A model generated the notes under the pieces. The model searched no databases. It was not told the origin of the DNA and worked only from the letters and a program-made list of their open reading frames with translations. A DNA stretch of 64,000 nucleotides from Siphonodentalium dalli (lineage: Eukaryota > Mollusca > Scaphopoda > Gadilida > Siphonodentaliidae), in assembly GCA_032622095.1 (NCBI GenBank), contig CP136061.1, forward strand, positions 216,472,373 to 216,536,372. Reading direction: 5' to 3'. The translations under genes were made by a program, and so were the position numbers. Shown piece after piece: positions 56,308 through 64,000 of the stretch. Each line of letters opens with the position of its first letter. The stretch's first letter is position 1.

Positions 56308-57416
56308 TTAAATAAAAAAACATGTCTACATTAACGTTTGGTAGAAATGGAAGTAAATAAAAGTAATGATCATCTTCAAATCAGAAGTATGTGTTACATA
56401 AAAAAAATGTCAAAATATTTCAATCAAGGAATTTCTAATATTGCAGATTCTGTATTCAAGGTGAACTATGTTCTCTGGGTAGTATGCCAAATATTCCACA
56501 GAATATAATATTTAACACAGAGTGTAGTGTGTCTTGAATATTAATCCTTCTGCACTTGTACTATATTTTTGTCTGACTGTCATCTGCTAATTTATCATGA
56601 ACACCCCTCCAATTGAATAATAAACCAATCCAATGAATACTTTTATAACAGAATAGCAGGGTTACCCGGCGTTGCCCAGGTTATAGTGATGTGAAACCCT
56701 TTGTGGACATTTGGTGAGAATAGTGAATACTCTTGTTCACGTATTCTCATAAATTGTATATCCAAATGGCACCATAAAATATGATTCTTACACATGGAAT
56801 ATAAGTAGTTGTCAGGTCGGAGCGATTATCATTTTGTTTATCGCGTTTGATCCGTCCCAGCAATAAAGAAGTATTTATTTATTTACAACTGCATATACTT
56901 CAGACGTTATAGCATGAAACATGAACATAATAAACACAATTTAACACATTAGTTCGAAAAAATAAGAGACAATATTGTGTTTCACATAGAGATGTATCAA
57001 TCTAGTTTATCATATACAGATACAGATGTTTTAAAGATAAGTCCAGGTGCGCCTCTGTTCTGGTGCTATATATCGATATGCTCTTAATGCTTTCTTCTAT
57101 GTATCTGTGTTGTTATATCATTGTAGGAATGCCTTGATTTCCATCCCCATATAAATATGACAGTTGAGAAGATATAATTGTTCAAGTGACTTAATTCTGT
57201 CACCATTTGTCGAAATTGTGAAATTGGAATGCCAAAAACTCATTAGAACGACATGGAGATGGCCTGGGAGATGGCTATATATAACTTTTTTGGATATCGA
57301 TGAATTGAACATTCTTATAAATGCTAGTGAATCTCCTCTCGCCATCCATGACCCAACCTATCCCAAATGTGATTTAATTCATCATATTATTAGAGAAGAA
57401 CGTGCATGAATTTGGT

Positions 57417-57532
57417 TAGTCCAAGTCTTCTCGTACTAAAACCAGCTAAGATATTGGGATGGCGAGATGCTGGATCCAGCATCTCGCCATCCCAATATCT
57501 TAGCTGGTTTTAGTACGAGAAGACTTGGACTA
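57417..57532. repeat. Perfect 116-bp palindrome without spacer
   Basis: 58-bp arms match base for base, centred on GGATCC (57472-57477). Outer words TAGTCCAAGTCTTCTCG and CGAGAAGACTTGGACTA. It lies inside the repeat region at 56645-59430. Confidence 0.97.
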
Positions 57533-58798
57533 GAATTTGGTGGAATCTGTGCTAAATATATATGTATAAACTTTGGTGCAACTCCCCTCATGCATGACTT
57601 GAACCGCGCCACTTTTGTCATACTTAAACCACGTCTAATAGGCTCATGCATCCATTATATAATGGAGATGATTATATATAAGTTTGGTGGTAATCGGCAA
57701 CTAAACAAATTCTTGTCATAGTTATTACCTCTCTCCATCTTTCACACACACAGCACCAATGTCGCGTCTTTAAATCACACGTTTATATTCCTCGTATCAC
57801 GGAGAAGAATAATATATCAATTTGGTCGAAATCTGTGCTAAAAATAGCTCCTCCCCTGACACCAACGTCGTCACTTTAGAAAATTCTAACCCTCACCAGT
57901 ATCTTATTCGTATAAATTTACCCCCCTCTTAACCACCTTGGTGCCATCTCGATTGTACCCTTAAAGTTATATATAGAACACAGACAGATATTCGCAGATA
58001 TTTGATTCATTGTATCATTTGAGAAGAACGTGTGTGAGTTTGATGGTATTGGCACTAAACAATTTTTTATAAGTTTTTGGTGACTCTCCCGTCCCTATAT
58101 TTCGGACTCAAGCGGCGCCACTTTTGACATCATTAAATCATACACTTAGACTCATTATAGAGATGAGATGAATATATATAAAAATTGTGACAATTGGCGA
58201 GTATACAAATTCGTATCATATTTAGGGCCACCATTGCATATCTCTCACCAAAAAGGCATCAATTTGGCGCATTTAAACCACACGATTAGATTAATCGTAT
58301 TACGGAGAAGAATATGTTATCAGCCAGGTAGAAATCGGCGCTAAACATATTGTTTATTAATGTGTGTGTCCCTCTCACCCTCTAGGCACCCCTGACTCGA
58401 ATGGCCCCCCAATATGATGTCTTTAAAATCACATGATTAGATTCCCCATATCATGGAAAAGAATGTGTATCAATTTGGTGGAAATTGGCGCTAAAAATAT
58501 TGTGTATCAGTGATGGAGCCCCTCTCCCTTTCAGTGCACCCCTGACTCGAATGACGCCACTTTTGACAGCTTTAAGCCACGCCATTAGACACCTCATACC
58601 ATGGGGATGAATTTGTATAAGTTTCGTTGCAATCGCTACGAAACCAAATCTGATCAGATTTAGTAGCCACCCACTGCCCCCCCCCCCCCACAATCTCTCA
58701 TCCCAACGACACCAATTCGGCGTCTTTAAATCACACAATACGATTCCTTGTATCATGGAGAATATCTCAGAAGAATGTGCATCAATTTGGTGGAATTC

Positions 58799-59358
58799 GG
58801 CGCTAAAATTATTTTTGATCAATTTTGGCACCCATCTCTCCTTCTGGGCATCCCTGACGCGAATGGCGCGACCTTTGACGCATTTAAACCACACCATTAG
58901 ATTCCTCATATTATGGGGATGATTATATATAAGTTTGGTGGCAATCGGCGACAATTTCTTTTTCTGCCCCTCCCCCTTTTCTGCCCCTGACAAAAACGGC
59001 GTCACTTTAGAACATTCTAACCCTCGCCATTATCTTTCTCGTAAAAAGTTACCCCTATTAGACCCCTTTTGTGTCATCTGGCGCTAAAATTATTTTGATC
59101 AATTTTGGTGCCCCTCTCCCCTTCTGGGCATCCCTGACGCGAACGGAGCGGCCTTTGACACATTTAAACCACACCATTAGATTCCTCATATTATGGGGAT
59201 GATTATATATAAGTTTGGTGGCAATCGGCGACAATTATTTTTCTGCCCCTCCCCCTTTTCTGCCCCTGACAAAAACGGCGTCACTTTATTAAATTCTAAC
59301 CCTCGCCATTATCTTTCTCATAAAAAGTTACCCATATTAGACTCCTTTTGTGTCATCT
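58799..59358. repeat. 281-bp direct tandem duplication
   Basis: Unit 1 58799-59079 and unit 2 59080-59358 both run from GGCGCTAAAATTATTTT through CATTTAAACCACACCATTAG and CTGCCCCTCCCCCTTTTC to TTTTGTGTCATCT. Confidence 0.92.
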
Positions 59359-59692
59359 AGATGGTCCCCTGTGAATTTCTATAGAACACAGACAGACAGA
59401 CAGACATTCGCAAATATAGATATAGATAGGAGAATCCATTTAGTATAGAAAGCTCTAGAACATATCTTGTGGTGATAATCAATCTATCTCACCCATTAAA
59501 AGGCACGGATGCCTTCGCGGTGGGTATTGCTGTTAAAATAGTCACATCAATTAAAACTGCCATAAACAGAAAGAATATTAAAATATAGACAGATTTTGTT
59601 CTTACATCAATCATAAATATCGGGTAAATAGTATTTTATTGTCAAGTTTGTATGCTGTGTTATGTAAACAAAAGCCAAATAATGTTACAGTA

Positions 59693-59910
59693 CAGTGCGT
59701 AAAGAGTATGTGATAAGCAAAACACTCAACACCAGGGAGACGCCAATATTAGTAAACTTCGGTTAAAACTGTCACCAAGTTGTTTACAACATATAATACC
59801 AGTATGGTGCTTACTAATCCTCTCCGCTCAAGCTTTTGGTGTTGAATCACTCTCCTAAAAAATCACCATGGTATTGAGTGTTTTGCTTATCACTTACTCT
59901 TTACATGCTG
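59693..59910. mobile_element. TA-type MITE with GTAAAGAGTA ends (218 bp)
   Basis: TA at 59691-59692 and 59911-59912; ends CAGTGCGTAAAGAGTATGTG / CACTTACTCTTTACATGCTG, followed by GATAAGCAAAACACTCAA in inverted copies. A different family from the CAGTAATGCCC one, with a similar TA|CAGT start. Confidence 0.85.
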
Positions 59911-59912
59911 TA

Positions 59913-60280
59913 TATAAACAAACGCTCAGCTCGCATGGTGACGTTTTGTAGATAATATTGCATTCATACTATCATAATACTATACTATTAGTATATTCTT
60001 GAGGAAATTTTCATAATTTTGTAACTGTAATTACTAAATCTGTGCCATCTGTGCCTTTCAATAAAATCATGCTCAGGAAATAAAATGTTGTATGATATAA
60101 AACATATACACAATAGACACCACTGTGGATGAATGGAAGTAATTATATGTGCACGTTTTCGTAGTACTATAATTCGAGGCGGAGTGTTATTATACTGTCG
60201 GTACAGTGGGCGATAAACACCCAGACACCAGAAAACGGTTTTATGAAGTTATAATAACAAAGCCATGCATATATTAACCA
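59913..60280. other. Unassigned
   Basis: No feature recognised. Confidence 0.5.
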
Positions 60281-60709
60281 AGCCTGAGTTTAATGTGCCT
60301 GTCATTTGCAGATTGAGGTACCCAGAGGGGGCTAGCATAGCGGACTAGCATCACTAAATTCACCCTCTGAGGACCTCATTCTGCTTAGGCATCCTCTTCT
60401 CTGGAAAGTTTCTTCATTATAAAATTTCTATAGAAACTTCTTCAAATAGTTTCTATTTCTTTTTTAGTTTAGTTTCTCTATATCGCCAAATTGAAACAGA
60501 CGAAACATTGCATGGGTGTACATCATAATATTCACCATTTGGGAACTTCAATCCGAGTCTATGTCTCCCATAGCATATGAGGCCATGCAGAATGGGATCC
60601 CCAGAGGGTGAATTTGGTGATGCTTGCCCACTATGTGGGATAGCATCACTAAATTAACCCTCTGGGGACCTCATTCTGCAAATGACAGGCACACTAAACT
60701 CAGTCTTGA
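60281..60709. mobile_element. Double-hairpin MITE
   Basis: AAGCCTGAGTTTAATGTGCC and GGCACACTAAACTCAGTCTT outer ends; spacer with TATAGAAACTTCTTCAAATA and CTATATCGCCAAATTG, a sub-type shared with 23205-23637 and 60997-61464. Confidence 0.87.
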
Positions 60710-60996
60710 TTTCAACATCTATGCATCATGGGTGATAACTGAAGGTATTACGGAGCCCAGGTTCGGTGTGATTTGTTGTTGAGACACACCAAAGAGTAGC
60801 TGTTTGAAAAAACATGTTCCCACTCGTTTGCACGAAGTTAGGATTTTCGTCATTGGACTGTTCAATATCTGTAACCGTTTCCAGGATAAATTTGGCATTG
60901 AGAAGTAGAGCTCGTCATACCGCCGATAGGGGGAAAACATCTATCTGTGGTTATTTGTCCAGAGTCTGTAAGAAAATAACCTAATTATACTCATCA

Positions 60997-61464
60997 GGCC
61001 TGAGAATAAGGTTCCTGTCATTTTCAGAATGAGATCCCAGAGGGTGAATTTAGTGATGCTATTCCACAGGCATCACCAAATTCATCCTCTGGGGACCTCA
61101 ATCTGCATGACTTCATCTGCTATGGGAGACATAGACTCAGATTGATTTTCCCAGATAGTTTCTTCATTATCAAATTTCTATAGAAACTTGTCCAAATAGA
61201 TTCTATTTCTTTTTTAGTTTAGTTACTCATAATCCCCAAATTGGCATCTGACACATTGCATAATTGAGGTTCCCAATGGGTGTATATCACAATATTCACC
61301 ATTTGGGAACTGCAATCTGAGTCTATGTCTCCCATAGCAGGTGAGGCCATGCAGAGTGAGGTACCCAGAGGGTGAATTTGGTGATGCTAGCCCACAATGC
61401 GGGATAGCATCACTAAATTCACCGTCTGGGGACCTCATTCTGCAAATGACAGGCACCTAAACTA
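60997..61464. mobile_element. Double-hairpin MITE
   Basis: AGGCCTGAGAATAAGGTTCC to AAATGACAGGCACCTAAAC; left hairpin partly deleted, right hairpin (GCTAGCCCACAATGCGGGAT) complete. Same spacer sub-type as 60281. Confidence 0.85.
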
Positions 61465-61791
61465 CTCACTGTTCAACTTAAATTCTCTTTCTCCGCCTTG
61501 AATTACAGTATTGCGAAAACAAATACAAATGATTACCTCCATTCATCTGCAGTGAACATTGTATTGCGTCAATTTAAAGAATTTTGGCATGGCTAGTTTC
61601 AAGCATATCTACTCAAAAGATTTCTGGCCACACTCGTCAATATGGAGCTCAAAATCTGTTTTATTTCGCACATTTTGCAGTGGATTTTAATGCAAGCAAT
61701 ATCTGAAGAATAAAGGGTATTTTTTTCTTATCGAGTCTGTAGATATATTACTTCAATAAGATTTTATTCCGATCGATTTAACCCTTCCTGA

Positions 61792-62007
61792 AATTTTACG
61801 AAAAACCCTGTGCCAATGCATTCTCTTATATATGCGAGTCTCGTATATATAAGAGAATACATTTGCCTAACAATATTTACTTTGACCGTGTGAGCCAGTG
61901 GTTTCTCTATATATGTGAGGCTCCCTATGGGAGACTCGCTTATATAAGAAAATGCACTGGCACAGTATATTTAAGGCTGCACCAGCGCAGCTCCAGTCAT
62001 GAAAGAG
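61792..62007. mobile_element. TTAA foldback element, type B
   Basis: TTAA|CCCTTCCTGAAATTTTACG at 61788 (middle of the left end deleted) to CCAGTCATGAAAGAG|TTAT. Two hairpins. Confidence 0.82.
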
Positions 62008-62383
62008 TTATTGTCCATTTAAAATTATTTCAGGTATTCATAGACATATTTTGATTCACGGAATGTAACAAAATTGAACATTATTAGTAAAATTACCATT
62101 TATAATTTGAAGCTTGAAACCTTTACAGACCTTTTATTACATTTTGATTGAGAACAAATAATTGTTGACATCAGGAAGGACTCAACTGGTCTGAAAAGAG
62201 TATATATATTTGTCAGAGATTGTAAAAATAAAAGAAGTATTTTCCAGTTAACTCAAGATGTTAGAAACATAGTTAGCCACATCATTTTGTTAGTGTACAC
62301 GTGTGGTCACTGTTGTCATTCATAACACACATTGTTGCTATGCAGGATACTTAACAACATTGGAAATTACCTAGATGTGTTTA

Positions 62384-62732
62384 AAGGTACTCAATCCAAT
62401 TAAGCACCCCTAAATTACTATTTCTTTGGCTTCGGGGGGTAAAAAAATATGGATAATATGAAAGATGGATAACTCTAAAATCAAGTGGTTATTATTGTTA
62501 ATAACTAACAACTTGATTTTAGAGTTATCCATCTGACACCCGCAATTTGTCTGTTTGAGCACGAGGCAGACTAAATTACTGGCCCAAATCTCGAGAAATT
62601 AACGATCAAAAATCGATATCTGATCACTCTGAGCTTTGATGTGTGGGTTCCTCGACTCGAATCAAATATTTTTTACCCCCGAAGCCAAACAAATAGTAAT
62701 TTAGGGGTGCTTAATCGGATTGAGTACCTTTA
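62384..62732. mobile_element. GGTACTCAATCC foldback element
   Basis: Ends TTTAAAGGTACTCAATCCAA and CGGATTGAGTACCTTTAA; both arms with CTAAATTACTATTTCTTTGG; central pair GATGGATAACTCTAAAATCA inverted around GTGGTTATTATTG. Confidence 0.87.
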
Positions 62733-63010
62733 AAGTGATGTGAAACACTCATGTATGGTGATCAAATAGAAATGTAGTATAATGTTGCTCAAATTAGTTA
62801 TTGTTGCGTCCCAAATCGAGATGTAAACATTTACAATTGAGGGTAGTTCAGATGATGTTTTCTATGGAGGGTATGGTTGATTTCTTTGAAATTTTCGGCG
62901 ATGTTAGTAGAATGCTACATTCCCCAGGTTGGCATATTGCCTGAGTACTAACTTATCAGTTTCACGCTCTGTAACAAGTCCATAATATGTCTTTGAAGTA
63001 AACAAGCAAA
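62733..63010. repeat. GTGATGTGAAACACTC repeat, copy 2
   Basis: Directly follows the previous element; matches 15405-15780. Confidence 0.7.
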
Positions 63011-63421
63011 TTTTAGGAAAAATATAAATAATTATATACAAAAATATAGACATACTATATTAGCACAATTTAAAATCAAAGTAATATATAAATGAATAAA
63101 AATAATTGACATCTTCATATAAAAATTATTTTCACAGAATAGAGTTTGCAAACTAATGTAGAAATATACCTTAAGTCAATATAAATAGTGAGCATCTTCA
63201 AATTAGAGATATGTTTTACATAAAATAATCCAACACACATTGAAATGAAAGGAATGATATAAACTGGGAATGACATAAGTTTGGAACAGTGTGTAGAGGA
63301 CATATTGTGTTTTGAGAGGATACCAAAAATTATCTCATGAGTGCCAGAGACAAAATGTTAGTTGAATTTCAACATGAACATTTTAAAAATGAGAATAGTA
63401 ATATTATAATATGCGAGGCAT
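63011..63421. other. Unassigned
   Basis: Very AT-rich; nothing recognised. Confidence 0.5.
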
Positions 63422-63665
63422 ATCCTGCAAATACTGTGTCTCTCGTTTACAGAATGAGGTCCCCAGAGGGGAGGATAACGTCACCAAATTCACCCTCTGG
63501 GAACATCATTCTGCTTGGGCCTCAACTGCTATGGGAAACCTGGGATCAGATTGAATTTCCCCAGTTGAAGTTGGTGATGTTCACCCATTAGTCACCTCGA
63601 TTATATCTTTTATCTTCTGCATATTAGGGGACATAGAAACTTCCCAGAAGGGAAAGAGTAAGGCC
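63422..63665. mobile_element. Double-hairpin MITE, right-truncated
   Basis: GTCTCTCGTTTACAGAATGA and one eroded hairpin (CCCAGAGGGG...TTCACCCTCTGGGAAC), then inner words to AACTTCCCAGAAGGGAAAG. Confidence 0.75.
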
Positions 63666-63765
63666 ACAGGAAGTTAATTATCTGTTTCTCAGACACCTTT
63701 GTTTTCAAGCCAAGCAAGCAGGCAGGTTTCTATATTTATTTTTTAAGGCATTTTTTATTTGCATA

Positions 63766-63942
63766 CAGTAATGCCCTAAATAATTAACTCCTTAACCACA
63801 GCAGAATTGTGGGTAATTTTTCAGGATTTAGTCGGAAATTGAGCTTTCCAATGAATGGCAACAAGCCATATTTCCAACTAAATCCTGAAAAATTACCCAT
63901 AATCTGCTTTGGTTAAGGAGTCGATTATTTAGGGCATTACTG
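63766..63942. mobile_element. TA-type foldback MITE, copy 13
   Basis: TA at 63764-63765 and 63943-63944; ends CAGTAATGCCCTAAATAAT and GGGCATTACTG. Confidence 0.88.
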
Positions 63943-64000
63943 TATTTCATGACCAAAATTTTCTGACAGGCAGGTTATTGAAAAACAAATGTTTAGGCCT

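Larger units (their letters stand above)
56645..59430. repeat. Multi-kb ACCCGGCGTTGCCC repeat region
   Basis: Starts GCAGGGTTACCCGGCGTTGC and ends with an (AGAC)n run, ATTCGCAAATATAGATATAG. Many diverged units of TTTAAACCACACCATTAGAT, GAAGAATGTGTATCAATTTG and GGCGCTAAAA repeat through it. The 184-codon minus frame (58451-59005) reads through these units and is not a gene. Class unknown to me. Confidence 0.65.

Noticed and set aside
58451-59005. 184-codon minus-strand frame, the longest in the window
   Set aside because: It reads across tandem units of the 56645-59430 repeat and a poly-C run; the protein repeats itself and has no domain.
1-64000. tRNA, rRNA or snRNA genes
   Set aside because: No cloverleaf with A/B boxes, rRNA core words or Sm-site snRNA patterns were recognised by eye; a covariance search would be decisive.

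Overview
This window looks like intron- and intergene-rich nuclear DNA of an invertebrate animal. It is AT-rich, spliced genes have GT/AG introns of up to about 4.7 kb, and there are no prokaryote-style gene clusters, rRNAs, tRNAs or CRISPR arrays that I could see. Two elements opening with AGCTCACCTGAGACGAAGTC followed by (CCGTCTGT)n arrays resemble, from memory, repeats common in molluscs and other lophotrochozoans. A marine lophotrochozoan, perhaps a mollusc, is my best guess; the sequence alone does not prove it.

The only gene I recognise is on the + strand: the C-terminal part of inositol-pentakisphosphate 2-kinase (IPPK/IPK1), the enzyme that makes IP6 (phytate) from IP5. Seven exons (19319-19391, 19913-20022, 24558-24706, 29392-29533, 30724-30868, 35610-35683, 39520-39721) join with consistent phases into about 297 residues and a stop at 39719-39721. 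They carry the TAxDCS and DLDxKP motifs of the family. The N-terminal lobe was not found. It probably lies upstream of the window, or in small exons I could not recognise in 1-19318; a weak candidate exon sits at 1-87.

Almost everything else is non-autonomous DNA transposons and their remnants, many of them foldback (hairpin) elements. The main families are: (1) a TA-inserting foldback MITE with termini CAGTAATGCCCTAA, 13 near-complete copies; (2) TTAA-inserting, piggyBac-like foldbacks with CCCTTT/CCCTTC ends, in three terminal types that carry related hairpin modules, about 15 copies; (3) a double-hairpin element (TCATTTGCAGAATGAGGT ends), about 14 copies; (4) a GGTACTCAATCC-ended element, 4 copies; (5) hAT-like elements, two with convincing 8-bp target duplications; (6) CCGTCTGT-headed elements with internal ~150-170 bp units; and (7) a multi-kb repeat at 56645-59430. 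Several are nested, and some sit within tens of bases of IPPK splice sites or directly after its stop codon.

Layout: 1-19318 repeats and unassigned DNA, with a 73-codon open island at 3266-3484; 19319-39721 IPPK exons among transposon-packed introns; 39722-41387 the presumed 3' UTR and downstream sequence, made of three or more MITEs; 41388-64000 repeats, two large palindromes, a 3.3-kb nested hAT-like element and a second small open island at 49487-49711. I see no new multi-gene system. The most interesting material is the modular, co-varying hairpins and the insertion stratigraphy.
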